Program-made: the position numbers and the translations under genes
Source: Thermohalobaculum sp039815685
GTDB lineage: Bacteria; Pseudomonadota; Alphaproteobacteria; Rhodobacterales; Rhodobacteraceae
Assembly: GCA_039815685.1 (NCBI GenBank)
Contig: JBCBYV010000003.1
Location: forward strand, 124,001 to 188,000
Reading direction: 5' to 3'
DNA length: 64,000 bases
Shown here: piece by piece, positions 43,314-52,983 of the stretch
Numbering within the stretch: the stretch's first letter is position 1
Layout of the letters: every line of letters starts with the position of its first letter
The notes under the pieces: generated by a model
Told to the model about the DNA's origin: nothing
The model's database searches: none
Seen by the model: the letters and a program-made list of their open reading frames with translations, nothing else

Positions 43314-43800
43314 GGGCGACCCCTGCTGCGACCGCCGCTACGATGGCCGCAGCGAGGCCCGCAGCGCAATCGTCCGCCATTATGCCGGTCGCGCCCGGCA
43401 ACCTCTCGGCGCGCCCGATTGGTCCCGGCTTCCAGATGTCGAAGAGGCGGAAGAGGAGGAAGGCGGCCACGACCCCGGGCCATGGCCAGACATGCGGGGC
43501 GGCCCCGGTGAGCGTGAGACCGAGCGAGAGAGGCCAGAAGGCGATGAGCTGGCCCGCCACCTCGTCGATCACGATGTCCTGCGGGTCGCCATCGCCGAGC
43601 CCGCGGTCCTGGAGCGTCGCTTTCGTCGCCCACCAGGCGAGCGCCGCAAGCGCGATGCTGGCGGGCAGGAAGAGCCAGAAGCCGCCGAGCGCGTGCAGGG
43701 CCCAGGCGAGCGGCAGCGTCGCGATGCTCGCATAGGTACCCTGCGGCCCCGGCAGATGGCCGATACCGTAGAGTGTGGCGAAGCGTTCGGCCTGGGTCAC
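43300..43800 (-). CDS. pgpA: Phosphatidylglycerophosphatase A
   Basis: The 166-residue membrane enzyme removes the terminal phosphate in phosphatidylglycerol synthesis. It starts with FATLYGIGHLPGPQGTYAS, contains DPQDIVIDEVAGQLIAF with the catalytic acidic cluster, and has RLFDIWKPGPI and ADDCAAG; about three or four hydrophobic segments alternate with these. It overlaps ispDF by four bases at its start and cinA at its end. Confidence 0.93.
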   Translation of the reverse strand: MTQAERFATLYGIGHLPGPQGTYASIATLPLAWALHALGGFWLFLPASIALAALAWWATKATLQDRGLGDGDPQDIVIDEVAGQLIAFWPLSLGLTLTGAAPHVWPWPGVVAAFLLFRLFDIWKPGPIGRAERLPGATGIMADDCAAGLAAAIVAAVAAGVAHGWF

Positions 43801-45020
43801 GATGCTACCTCAACCGACGCCGCGGTTGGCAGGATCACGGTGGCGGTGGCGATGCAGCCCATCCCTTCCTCGCGCCCGATAAAGCCCATGCGTTCCATGG
43901 TTGTGGCCTTCAACCCGATGCGGCCCGGATCGAGGCCGAGAATACGGCCGACCTCGGCCCTCATTGCCGCCGCGTGGGGCCCGATCTTCGGCCGTTCACA
44001 GAGCAGCGTCACATCGAGGTTCGAGATGCGCCCTCCACGCGCCGCGACAAGGGAGCCGGCATGGGCAAGGAAGACGTGGCTGGCCGCCCCCTTCCACTGC
44101 GGATCCGACGGCGGGAAATGAGTGCCGATATCCCCTTCCGCCAGAGCGCCGTAAACTGCGTCGGCAAGGGCGTGGAGACCCACATCAGCATCCGAATGGC
44201 CGACGAGGCCGTGGCTGTGCGGTACTGCGACCCCGCAGAGCATCACGTGGTCTCCCGGCCCGAAGCGGTGCACGTCGAAACCGTGGCCGGTGCGCACATC
44301 CATTGGAGCCTCCCTTTCGCCCACGACGCGCTCGGCACGGGCGAGATCTGCAAGTGTCGTGATCTTGAAGTTCTCGACTTCGCCGGGGACGAGGCGAACC
44401 GTGCCGCCGGCCCGCCGGAAAACCTCCGCATCGTCGAGCGCGCTTGGTGCATCGCTCTCGGCCTCGGCCCGGTGAGCGGCGAGGAGTGCCGCAAAGGGGA
44501 AAGCCTGCGGGGTCTGTGCCCGCCAGAGGCCTGCGCGCGCCCGCGGCTGATCGCAGCAGCCGACGGGGGCCGCCTCGGCTTCGCCAGAGCCCTCCGCCCA
44601 AAGCGCATCGACAACCGGTTCGGCGGCGATCGCACCCTCGCCCGTCGATGCAGCATCGATCAGGGCATCCCACAGCGCAGGGCTCGCAAAAGGGCGGGCA
44701 GCGTCATGGACCAGCACGATGTCCGGCGCCATCGGGGCCAATGCCTCGAGCGACAGGCGCACGGTGTCGGCCCGCTCCGCGCCGCCCGGCACGGCGGGCA
44801 GGAGGCGTGGATCGTTGAGCCCGGCGGTGGCGTTCTCGTAGAGCGCCCGGCAATCCTCGGTGATCGCGGTCATCACGGCACCGATCCGGCGGCTGGCCAG
44901 CGCCACATCGAGGGTTCGGGTCAGCACCATGCGCCCGGCCACCTCACGGTACTGCTTTGGCACGGGCCCACCGAGGCGGAGGCCGCGCCCGGCGGCGACG
45001 ATGACGGCAGCGACCTGCAT
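43797..45020 (-). CDS. ispDF: Bifunctional IspD/IspF (MEP-pathway enzymes)
   Basis: The 407-residue fusion makes CDP-methylerythritol (IspD) and 2-C-methylerythritol 2,4-cyclodiphosphate (IspF). The IspD part (about 1-225) has AAVIVAAGRGLRLGGPVPKQ, VLVHDAARPF and the CTP-site region. The IspF part (about 250-407) has TGHGFDVHRF, GLVGHSDADVGLHALADA with the zinc ligands, and a C-terminal LKATTMERMGFIGREEG. Such fusions are known in alphaproteobacteria. The ATG at 45020 is preceded by GAGGGG; the frame extends upstream without family sequence. It is divergent from dusB (134 bases between starts). Confidence 0.95.
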   Translation of the reverse strand: MQVAAVIVAAGRGLRLGGPVPKQYREVAGRMVLTRTLDVALASRRIGAVMTAITEDCRALYENATAGLNDPRLLPAVPGGAERADTVRLSLEALAPMAPDIVLVHDAARPFASPALWDALIDAASTGEGAIAAEPVVDALWAEGSGEAEAAPVGCCDQPRARAGLWRAQTPQAFPFAALLAAHRAEAESDAPSALDDAEVFRRAGGTVRLVPGEVENFKITTLADLARAERVVGEREAPMDVRTGHGFDVHRFGPGDHVMLCGVAVPHSHGLVGHSDADVGLHALADAVYGALAEGDIGTHFPPSDPQWKGAASHVFLAHAGSLVAARGGRISNLDVTLLCERPKIGPHAAAMRAEVGRILGLDPGRIGLKATTMERMGFIGREEGMGCIATATVILPTAASVEVAS

Positions 45021-45154
45021 GTCCCCCCTCGCGGCCCCGTGGCCTCGATCGGCAACCGGCCAGGAGAGCCGGTTTCGGGAGCGTTCTCTATGAGGGTGGG
45101 TTGTGCGAGACAAGGCCCAGCGGTTACGATAGGCCTTGTGCCAAGGAAATGAGC

Positions 45155-46150
45155 ATGACCCTGAAGATTGGCCACATCGTCATCAAAGAACCGGTGATCC
45201 TTGCGCCAATGGCAGGCGTTACGGACCGCCCGTTCCGTGCTTTGGTCGCTGAATTCGGTGTCGGGCTCGTCGTCTCGGAAATGGTGGCGAGCCGCGAGAT
45301 GGTCGAGTCAAAGCCTTCAGTTCGTCAAAAAGCGGAGATCGCGGCAGGTGACGTGCTGACATCTGTGCAGATTGCCGGGCGCGAGGCGCGCTGGATGGCG
45401 GAGGCTGCACGGCGGCTCGCGGGCGAGGGCGCGCGCATCATCGACATCAATATGGGTTGTCCGGCGAAGAAGGTTACAAGCGGCCTTTCCGGCTCGGCTT
45501 TGATGCGCGATCCGGACCATGCGCTGGGCCTGATCGAGGCTGTCGTTGACGCGGTGGATGTCCCGGTGACGCTCAAGATGCGCCTCGGCTGGGATCGCGG
45601 GGCGATGAACGCGCCCGAGATCGCGCGGCAGGCGGAGGCCGCCGGCGTGCAGGCCATCACGATCCACGGGCGCACGCGCTGCGACTTCTACAAGGGGGAG
45701 GCGGATTGGAGGGCGATCCGGCGTGTGGTGGACGCCGTGACTGTATCGGTCATCGCCAACGGGGACATTGTGGATCTCGCGAGCGCAAAGGCGGCGCTCG
45801 CTGCCTCGGGCGCCGCCGCCGTGATGGTCGGGCGGGGCGCGCAGGGCGCGCCCTGGGTCCCTTCACAGATCGCTGCGGGGCTTAGTGGGAGGCCGGCGGC
45901 CGAGGCCCCTCGCGACGCGGCGCTAGCCGAGCTCATCTGTCGACACCACGAGGCACAGCTTGTGCATTACGGGCGAGAGATCGGGTTGCGGACCGCCCGG
46001 AAGCATCTCGGTTGGTATCTCGGCCGTGTTGCCGGCGCCGGGTCACTGCGAGCCGCCTTGATGAGGGCCGGGACGCCCGAGGCGGTGGCGCATCTGTTGC
46101 GTACGGATTTGCCCCAGCTTGGGGCAGCGGAGGAGGCGCTTGCTGCATGA
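45155..46150 (+). CDS. dusB: tRNA-dihydrouridine synthase DusB (NifR3)
   Basis: The 331-residue FMN enzyme reduces uridines in tRNA. Signatures are LAPMAGVTDRPFRALVAEFG, NMGCPAKKVTSGLSGSALMR with the catalytic cysteine, and ITIHGRTRCDFYKGEADW, plus VMVGRGAQGAPW. The ATG at 45155 has AAGGAA six bases upstream; one at 45149 is too close. It forms the first gene of the classical nifR3-ntrB-ntrC operon, and its stop overlaps the ntrB start (ATGA). Confidence 0.95.
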   Translation: MTLKIGHIVIKEPVILAPMAGVTDRPFRALVAEFGVGLVVSEMVASREMVESKPSVRQKAEIAAGDVLTSVQIAGREARWMAEAARRLAGEGARIIDINMGCPAKKVTSGLSGSALMRDPDHALGLIEAVVDAVDVPVTLKMRLGWDRGAMNAPEIARQAEAAGVQAITIHGRTRCDFYKGEADWRAIRRVVDAVTVSVIANGDIVDLASAKAALAASGAAAVMVGRGAQGAPWVPSQIAAGLSGRPAAEAPRDAALAELICRHHEAQLVHYGREIGLRTARKHLGWYLGRVAGAGSLRAALMRAGTPEAVAHLLRTDLPQLGAAEEALAA

Positions 46151-47277
46151 CGCTTGATCTCGATGAGGGCGCGCTCTGGAACGCCCTGCCGAACCCTGCG
46201 CTCGTCATCTCGACCGAAGGTGAGATTGTCGCCGTAAACGCAACTGCAGAGCACTTTTTCGGCGCCTCCGAGCGACATCTAAAGGGTGAGCGTCTGGCCG
46301 AGTATACAGGCTCTGGCAGCCGGGTGATGGCTCTCGTCGAGCAGGCCGCCCGCGGTGGTATCAGCATGGCCGACTATGATGTCGAGCTGTCCTGGCCCGA
46401 GGCGCCGACCCGTCTTGTGGATCTATCGATCGCGCAGATCGGGGCGGGATCGGGCCCGCGACCTCTGCTTCTGATGCTTCAACCACGCTCGATTGCCGAC
46501 ACTATGGACCGCTCGCTCACCCATCGAGACGCCGCGCGCTCGATGACCGGCATGGCGGCGATGCTGGCGCATGAGGTGAAGAACCCACTTGCCGGCATCT
46601 CGGGTGCCGCGCAGCTTCTGGAGATGAGCCTCGGGGAGCGGGATCGTGAACTCACAGATCTGATCCGGGCGGAAGCCAACCGGATCAGTGACTTGCTGGC
46701 ACAAGTTGAGGAGTTTGGGGCAATCGGCCCGAGGCGCTCAATCCCTGTGAACATTCACGACGTCCTCGACCGTGCTGTGAAATCTGCCAAGGCGGGTTTC
46801 GCGCGGCATGCGCGTTTCATCGAGGAGTATGACCCGTCTCTGCCGCCTGTCATGGGTGACCCTGATCAGCTCATCCAGATCTTCATGAATCTTCTGAAGA
46901 ATGCAGGTGAAGCCACTCCGGAAGTTGGCGGTTTGGTGACTGTACGGACGGCTTATCGGGCGGGCATCAAGGTTGTCGGTCCCTCCGGCAAGCGCGCCTC
47001 TCTGCCGCTCCAGGTCACGATTGCCGACAATGGCAGCGGCGTGCCGGAGGAGATGAAGCGGCACATCTTCGAGCCCTTCGTCACATCCAAGAGCAGTGGA
47101 TCGGGATTAGGCCTCGCCTTCGTGTCCAAGGCGGTCAGCGATCATGGTGGCGTGATCTCCTGCGAGAGCGAGCCCGGTTGGACGCGCATGAAGCTGAGGC
47201 TGCCGATTGCGAGCGCCCGGGACGTGGCGGCGGCGGAAGTGGTCGAGACGGCGGAGCCGGTGAGCGCAGAGCGGTAA
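46147..47277 (+). CDS. ntrB: Nitrogen regulation sensor kinase NtrB
   Basis: The 376-residue cytoplasmic kinase has an N-terminal PAS domain (PNPALVISTEGEIVAVNATA), the phospho-acceptor His142 in AHEVKNPLAGISGAAQLLE, and a C-terminal ATPase domain with NLLKNAGEA, VTIADNGSGVP and GSGLGLAFVSKAV. In the known system PII controls its phosphorylation of NtrC according to nitrogen supply. No membrane segment is present. It is coupled to dusB by a four-base overlap and followed by ntrC after 51 bases. Confidence 0.95.
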   Translation: MTLDLDEGALWNALPNPALVISTEGEIVAVNATAEHFFGASERHLKGERLAEYTGSGSRVMALVEQAARGGISMADYDVELSWPEAPTRLVDLSIAQIGAGSGPRPLLLMLQPRSIADTMDRSLTHRDAARSMTGMAAMLAHEVKNPLAGISGAAQLLEMSLGERDRELTDLIRAEANRISDLLAQVEEFGAIGPRRSIPVNIHDVLDRAVKSAKAGFARHARFIEEYDPSLPPVMGDPDQLIQIFMNLLKNAGEATPEVGGLVTVRTAYRAGIKVVGPSGKRASLPLQVTIADNGSGVPEEMKRHIFEPFVTSKSSGSGLGLAFVSKAVSDHGGVISCESEPGWTRMKLRLPIASARDVAAAEVVETAEPVSAER

Positions 47278-47328
47278 GGCACTGGAAATGTTGCCAGAAC
47301 AGGCAGTTGGTCGGACGGAGAAGGTCGG

Positions 47329-48804
47329 ATGAACGTTGCAGGCGATAGCGGACGGACGGTGCTTGTGGCGGATGATGACCGGGCGATCCGCACGGTGCTG
47401 AGCCAGGCGCTGGCCCGCATCGGCTGCCGGGTGCGCGCCACGGGGTCGTCCTCCGCGCTCTGGCGCATGGTCGAGGAGGGCGAGGGAAACCTCGTTGTCA
47501 CCGACGTCCATATGCCCGACGGGGATGCGCTCGATCTGCTGCCCGCGATCCGTCGCAAGCGGCCGGACCTGCCGGTCGTGGTGATGAGTGCGCAGAACAC
47601 GGTCCTGACGGCGATCCGCGCAGCGGAAGTGGGCGCTTACGAGTACCTTCCTAAGCCCTTTGATCTCAAAGAACTTCTGGCGGTTGTCGAGAAGGGTCTT
47701 GGAGACCGGCTTGCGCGTCCTGATGGGGGTGAGGAGGGGGCGCCGGCAGAGCAGAACCTTCCGCTCATCGGCCGGTCGACGGCGATGCAGGAAGTCTACC
47801 GCGTGATGGCGCGCCTGATGCACACGGATCTGAGCGTTATGGTCACGGGCGAGAGCGGGACCGGCAAGGAGTTGGTGGCGCGTGCCCTCCACAATTTCGG
47901 AAAGCGGGCCCGTGGGCCTTTCGTGCCGATCAACATGGCGGCCATTCCTCGCGAGCTGATCGAGAGCGAGCTCTTCGGGCACGAGAAGGGTGCGTTTACC
48001 GGCGCGACAGAGCGGGCTTCGGGGCGGTTCGAGCAGGCGCAGGGCGGCACACTTTTTCTCGATGAAATCGGGGACATGCCGCCAGAGGCTCAGACGCGGC
48101 TTCTGCGCGTCTTGCAGGAGGGGGAGTACACCAGCGTTGGCGGTCGAGTCCCGCGGCGGGCCGATGTTCGGATCGTCGCGGCGACCCATCAGGATCTGCG
48201 CGGGCTGATCGCCGAGGGGCGTTTCCGCGAAGATCTCTACTATCGGATCAACGTCGTGCCCATCCGGCTGCCTGCGCTGCGGGAGCGTTCGGACGATATC
48301 CCGGACCTGGCCCGCCACTTCTTTGCTCGGGCGGAGAAGGAGGGTCTGCCGAGAAAATCACTCGACTCAGAGGCGCTCGAGCGCCTCAAGCAGCATCGCT
48401 GGCCCGGTAATGTGCGGGAGTTGGAGAATCTCGTTCGGCGAATTGCCGTGCTCTGCGCTGACGATCTTGTGACGGCCCCGGTCGTCGAAGCAGAGCTTTC
48501 CGCTAAGGAAGGCGCCGATGGTCTGGATGGGCCCGAGGCGGGCGAGGTCGGCCGTACCTTGGGTGCGGCAGTTGAGTTACATCTAAGGCGCTACTTTAAT
48601 CTGCACGGAGACGGCCTGCCTCCAACAGGGCTTTACGATCGAGTGTTACGTGAAGTCGAGATGCCGCTCATTGCGCTCACGATGGCAGCAACCCGTGGAA
48701 ATCAGCTGAAAGCGGCGGATCTGCTGGGCATCAACCGGAACACACTCCGCAAGAAAATCAGAGAGCTTGACATCCCGGTCACACGCGGCAAAAAACTGAT
48801 GTAG
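47329..48804 (+). CDS. ntrC: Nitrogen regulation response regulator NtrC
   Basis: The 491-residue activator has a receiver domain (VLVADDDRA, phospho-acceptor Asp59 in VVTDVHMPDG), an AAA+ domain with Walker A GESGTGKELVA and the sigma-54 contact loop GAFTGA (221-226), and a C-terminal Fis-type helix-turn-helix (GNQLKAADLLGINRNTLRKK). The intact GAFTGA is notable because Rhodobacter capsulatus NtrC is known to lack it and to work without sigma-54; this one is of the usual sigma-54-dependent type. GGAGAAGG precedes the ATG. Confidence 0.95.
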   Translation: MNVAGDSGRTVLVADDDRAIRTVLSQALARIGCRVRATGSSSALWRMVEEGEGNLVVTDVHMPDGDALDLLPAIRRKRPDLPVVVMSAQNTVLTAIRAAEVGAYEYLPKPFDLKELLAVVEKGLGDRLARPDGGEEGAPAEQNLPLIGRSTAMQEVYRVMARLMHTDLSVMVTGESGTGKELVARALHNFGKRARGPFVPINMAAIPRELIESELFGHEKGAFTGATERASGRFEQAQGGTLFLDEIGDMPPEAQTRLLRVLQEGEYTSVGGRVPRRADVRIVAATHQDLRGLIAEGRFREDLYYRINVVPIRLPALRERSDDIPDLARHFFARAEKEGLPRKSLDSEALERLKQHRWPGNVRELENLVRRIAVLCADDLVTAPVVEAELSAKEGADGLDGPEAGEVGRTLGAAVELHLRRYFNLHGDGLPPTGLYDRVLREVEMPLIALTMAATRGNQLKAADLLGINRNTLRKKIRELDIPVTRGKKLM

Positions 48805-48888
48805 GCGCGCAACAGTTGCGCCCCGGGCACGGCGGTATGCAGCGCCCGGAACACACCAGTGCCGCAGTGTACGGCCGGGGAGAGGGCA

Positions 48889-51210
48889 GTGAGCGGAACC
48901 GACGCGCCGATGGGCGCGGCCAGCATTGGTCTACGCAGCGGGGCCTGGGCCAGGCGGATCGAGCGGCGGACGCTCATTCCGCTGATCCTGCTTGGGCCCG
49001 CGTTGGCGGTCGGTACGATCATCGCGCTCGGTCGCGGTCTGGGTGGCGATAGCACGCTGTTGCGGACACTCCTGGCGGCGGATGCGCTTTACCTTCTTGT
49101 CTTTGGCGCGGTTCTGGCGGTGCGTATTGCCACGCTCATCGCCGCGCGGCGGGCCGGGCGGATCGGCTCGAAACTGCATCTCCGGCTGGCCGGCACCTTC
49201 GGCATGGTGGCGCTTGTCCCTACGGTGATCGTGGCGGTCTTCGCGACGCTTTCCGTGAATTTCGGTATCGAGTCGTGGTTCTCCGACAGGGTGGGCAGCG
49301 TTGTCAGCAACGCGCTCGATGTAGCCCGGGCCTATGAGCGCGAGCACCGGGAGAACATTCGCGGCGACGTCCTCGCGATGGCAAACGACCTTAACCGCGC
49401 CGCGCAGCAGGGCGGGGGCCTGACGGGCGCTCAGCTCAACGAGTTGGTGCGCAGTCAAGCGATCCTGCGTGAACTGCCCGAGGCCTTTGTCTTCAACTCC
49501 GACCGCGAGATTGTGGCGCGGGGCGAGTTCTCCTACCTCTTCGCGTTCGAGGCTCCGACCGATGATGAGGTGGCACGGGCCCGCGGCGGTGAGGTCGTGA
49601 TCACGAATGACGACCGGAACAACGAGATCCGGGCGCTGGTCTACCTCACCAACTTCTTCGACGCCTTCCTCTATGTCAGCCGCGACGTGGAGGGGGAGGT
49701 ACTGCGCCTCCTCGACGAGACACAGGATACCGTGCGGCTCTATGAGCAGCTGGAGGCGGAGCGTGGCAGCCTGCTCCGCGACTTCGCGGTCATCTATGTG
49801 GGCTTTGCACTGCTGGTGATCTGCTCCTCGACGCTCCTGGGGCTGCTCTTTGCCGAACGGCTGGCGAAGCCGGTCGGGCGGCTCGCGGGTGCGGCGGAGC
49901 GGATCGGGAGCGGCGACCTCGACATCCGCGTGAAGGAGGAGCGCGGCGGGGACGAGATCTCGATCCTGTCACGCAGCTTCAACCGGATGGCCGCGCAGCT
50001 CAAAGGCCAGCGTGACGCGCTCATCCACGCCAACCAGGAGACGGAGCGACGGCGGCGATTGACCGAGGCGGTACTCTCCGGCGTAACCGCGGGCGTCATG
50101 GGGCTCGACGGTGAGCACCGGATCACGCTTCTGAACGAGGCGGCGACGGGGCTCCTCGATATCGATGCGGCCGATGCGCATGGCCGGATGATGGACGAGG
50201 TGGCGCCGGCCTTCGAGCCGCTGCTGGAGGCTTCGAACCACGCGCCTTCGGGCGTTGGTGCCGGTGAGGTGCGCCTTGCCGTCGGCGGGCAGCCCCGCGA
50301 GTTTCTCTGCCGCGTGGCGCTCAAGAACCCCTATGCGCCGGAAGAGGGCCACGTCGTGACCTTCGACGATATCACGGCGCTGGCGTCCGCTCAGCGCATG
50401 GCCGCCTGGGGCGATGTGGCCCGGCGCGTCGCGCACGAGATCAAGAACCCGCTCACGCCGATCCAGCTATCGGCGGACCGGATGCGGCGGAAGTTCGCCG
50501 GGCGCCTTGGTGAGGATGGCGCGCAGCTCGAACGGATGCTCGATGTCATCACGCGCCAAGCTGGCGAGATCCGACGCATGGTCGACGCCTTCAGCCGCTT
50601 CGCCCGGATGCCCGAGCCCGTGATGGCGCGGGAGGATCTCGGAGAGCTGGTCCGAGAGGCCGTGCTCTTGCAGGAGGGCGCGCGCGGCGAGGGCGAGGAG
50701 GCGGTGCATATAGTCTACGAGACGGTGCTGCCGGAGCATCCTGTGCCCCTTGCCGGGGATCGCGGGCTCCTCGGCCAATGCCTCACGAACCTCCTCCAGA
50801 ACGCGGCCGACGCAATCGAGGCACGGTCTGACAAGGGGGCGCTGGAGGGGCCCGGCCGCATCCGGGTGCGGCTGGCGGAGAAGGGGCGCGGCTGGCGCCT
50901 CGATATCGCTGATAACGGCATTGGTCTGCCTGAGGAGGGCAGGGACCGGCTGACCGATCCTTACGTGACCACCCGCAAGAAGGGCACGGGCCTCGGCCTC
51001 GCCATCGTGCGGAAGATCGTGGAGCAGCATGGCGGTATCATGTCGCTCGGCGATGGCCCCGGGCGGGCCACCGGCGGCGCCTTCGATGGAGCGCAGGTCT
51101 CTCTGCGCCTGCCGAAGCCCGCCGATGCGACCAACAAGACGACGAAGAGCGTGAACCTCGCCCAAGAAGGGCGGCAAGACCCGGTAACGGGCCAGCACGA
51201 GAGGACTTGA
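48889..51210 (+). CDS. ntrY: Sensor kinase NtrY
   Basis: The 773-residue membrane kinase has about four N-terminal hydrophobic segments with a periplasmic portion, then a HAMP linker (LAKPVGRLAGAAERIGSGDL), a PAS domain (VLSGVTAGVMGLDGEHRITL), the phospho-acceptor His near residue 516 in VAHEIKNPLTPIQLSADRMR, and an ATPase domain with DIADNGIGLPEEGRDRL and GTGLGLAIVRKIVEQHGG. It pairs with NtrX and has been linked to nitrogen and redox/respiratory control in alphaproteobacteria. The GTG at 48889 is preferred because GGGGAG lies six bases before it; ATG at 48910 is the alternative. Confidence 0.93.
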   Translation: MSGTDAPMGAASIGLRSGAWARRIERRTLIPLILLGPALAVGTIIALGRGLGGDSTLLRTLLAADALYLLVFGAVLAVRIATLIAARRAGRIGSKLHLRLAGTFGMVALVPTVIVAVFATLSVNFGIESWFSDRVGSVVSNALDVARAYEREHRENIRGDVLAMANDLNRAAQQGGGLTGAQLNELVRSQAILRELPEAFVFNSDREIVARGEFSYLFAFEAPTDDEVARARGGEVVITNDDRNNEIRALVYLTNFFDAFLYVSRDVEGEVLRLLDETQDTVRLYEQLEAERGSLLRDFAVIYVGFALLVICSSTLLGLLFAERLAKPVGRLAGAAERIGSGDLDIRVKEERGGDEISILSRSFNRMAAQLKGQRDALIHANQETERRRRLTEAVLSGVTAGVMGLDGEHRITLLNEAATGLLDIDAADAHGRMMDEVAPAFEPLLEASNHAPSGVGAGEVRLAVGGQPREFLCRVALKNPYAPEEGHVVTFDDITALASAQRMAAWGDVARRVAHEIKNPLTPIQLSADRMRRKFAGRLGEDGAQLERMLDVITRQAGEIRRMVDAFSRFARMPEPVMAREDLGELVREAVLLQEGARGEGEEAVHIVYETVLPEHPVPLAGDRGLLGQCLTNLLQNAADAIEARSDKGALEGPGRIRVRLAEKGRGWRLDIADNGIGLPEEGRDRLTDPYVTTRKKGTGLGLAIVRKIVEQHGGIMSLGDGPGRATGGAFDGAQVSLRLPKPADATNKTTKSVNLAQEGRQDPVTGQHERT

Positions 51211-51216
51211 GCGAGC

Positions 51217-52635
51217 ATGGCTGACATACTGATTGTCGACGACGAAGCCGATATCAGGGACCTGATCGGGGACCTGTTGAGCGATGAGGGATACGCGACG
51301 CGGGAGGCATTCGATGCAGACAGCGCCTTTGCCTCCATCGACGGTTCCCTGCCGGATCTGATCATCCTCGATATCTGGCTGCAGGGCAGCCGCATGGACG
51401 GGATCGAGATCCTGAAGCGCGTGAAGCGTGATAACCCGGCCGTGCCCATCGTGATTATCTCGGGCCATGGCAACATCGAGCTTGCCGTCGCCGCGGTGAA
51501 GCAGGGCGCCTACGACTTCATCGAGAAGCCCTTCAACATGGACCAGCTTCTGGTCGTCGTGAGCCGGGCGCTCGAGGCATCGCGCCTTCGCCGGGAGAAT
51601 GTCACCTATCGCAAGGCCGAGGCTGAGAACTGGCGGCTGGTGGGCCAGAGCCACGCCATCACCACCCTACGCGGCAAGCTCGACCGCGTGGCGCGGGGTG
51701 GCAGCCGCGTGTTGCTGACCGGCGGCCCTGGCACGGGCAAGGAGGTCGCGGCGCGGTACATCCACCATCATTCTGAGCGCGGCCAGTCGCCCTTCGTGGT
51801 GGTGAACGCCGCAAGCGTCGAGGCGGACCGGATGGAGGAGTTGCTGTTCGGGCGCGTGCGCACGGGTGGCGGGGTGCAGCCGGGGCTCTTCGAGAAAGCG
51901 CATGGCGGCACGCTCTTCATCGACGAGGTCGGTGACATGCCCTACGGCACGCAGTCCAAGATCCTGCGCGTGCTGGTCGATCAGGCGTTCACGCGGCTTG
52001 GAGACAGCGCGACCGTCCGCGTGGATGTGCGCGTCATCTCGGCGACGAACCGTGACTTGCAGGCGGAGATCGGGGCAGGGCGGTTCCGCGAGGATCTCTA
52101 CCACAGGCTCAACGTGATGCCGATCGAGGTCCCGAGCCTCGACCGGCGGCGCGATGACATCCCGGAGCTTTCGAACCACTTCCTCGATCGCTTTGCGCGG
52201 GAACAGGGGCTGGTGCGGCGCGTGCTCTCGGACGGCGCGCTCGCGGCGCTTCAGACGCGGAGTTGGCCCGGCAATGTTCGCCAGCTTCGAAACATGATGG
52301 AGCAGGTGCTGATCCTCGGCTGTGACAGCCGCACGATCGAGGCCGAGGAGTTGCCTGGGGCGAGCGGGGATCCGGCGGAGGCAGGACTTGGCGGGCTGTT
52401 GGCCGCAGTCGCGTCCCTGCCGCTGCGCGAGGCTCGGGAGCTCTTTGAGCGGGAGTATCTGGTCGCACAGATCAATCGCTTCGGCGGCAACATCTCGAAG
52501 ACTGCGAGTTTCGTCGGCATGGAACGCTCGGCGCTGCATCGAAAGCTCAAGATGCTCGGCGTCAGCACCACGTCGCGGGGCGGCGTGCGGGTTGCAGTAA
52601 GCGAAGGGGTGGAGGAGGAGCTTCTGGAGGACTGA
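51217..52635 (+). CDS. ntrX: Response regulator NtrX
   Basis: The 472-residue regulator has a receiver domain (ILIVDDEADIRDLIGDLLSD, phospho-acceptor Asp52 in IILDIWLQG), an AAA+ domain with Walker A GGPGTGKEVAA and FIDEVGDMP, and a C-terminal Fis-type helix-turn-helix (GGNISKTASFVGMERSALHR). The GAFTGA loop needed for sigma-54 contact is absent, replaced by a Gly-rich stretch near residue 210 (RVRTGGGVQPG), as is known for NtrX proteins, so sigma-54 activation is unlikely. It starts seven bases after the ntrY stop. A hairpin follows the gene. Confidence 0.94.
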   Translation: MADILIVDDEADIRDLIGDLLSDEGYATREAFDADSAFASIDGSLPDLIILDIWLQGSRMDGIEILKRVKRDNPAVPIVIISGHGNIELAVAAVKQGAYDFIEKPFNMDQLLVVVSRALEASRLRRENVTYRKAEAENWRLVGQSHAITTLRGKLDRVARGGSRVLLTGGPGTGKEVAARYIHHHSERGQSPFVVVNAASVEADRMEELLFGRVRTGGGVQPGLFEKAHGGTLFIDEVGDMPYGTQSKILRVLVDQAFTRLGDSATVRVDVRVISATNRDLQAEIGAGRFREDLYHRLNVMPIEVPSLDRRRDDIPELSNHFLDRFAREQGLVRRVLSDGALAALQTRSWPGNVRQLRNMMEQVLILGCDSRTIEAEELPGASGDPAEAGLGGLLAAVASLPLREARELFEREYLVAQINRFGGNISKTASFVGMERSALHRKLKMLGVSTTSRGGVRVAVSEGVEEELLED

Positions 52636-52665
52636 TCGACCGCTTCAGTCTGCCGAGGCGTTAAC

Positions 52666-52693
52666 GGAGGATGCTCTCTCGAAGAGCACCTCC
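52666..52693 (+). terminator. Hairpin after ntrX
   Basis: GGAGG(A)TGCTCT pairs with AGAGCACCTCC, 11 base pairs with a single bulged A and a five-base loop, 30 bases past the ntrX stop. No U run follows. It probably marks the 3' end of the dusB-ntr transcript. Confidence 0.6.
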
Positions 52694-52983
52694 AGCCTCG
52701 GGGGTGGATGGCAATTCAGTCGATACGCTTTTCATAGTCTAATATTGCACATTAAGAGAGGCGGATAAGTCGCTGAAATAGGATCATAGTTTGTTGCTAG
52801 AATGTCAACGAGCGGATCTTTCTACGGCTCAGCGCCGGTCTCTGCCACAATCGATAGAAATTCTGCCTAACAATAACCACTCATTCACGTTTCTGTCGGA
52901 AGCGTGTTCGCGGGCTGGTTGTGTATCTAGCGGAGCAACGTTCTTTAGCTCGGGTTTCGGGTTGTGCCGGAGCTGGCAAGGTC
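52694..52983. promoter_or_regulatory. AT-richer gap upstream of a small ORF
   Basis: This stretch is poorer in G+C than its neighbours (for example tctaatattgcacattaa near 52738), with no convincing frame of its own. It probably carries the promoter for the small protein that follows. I cannot fix -35/-10 elements. Confidence 0.35.
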
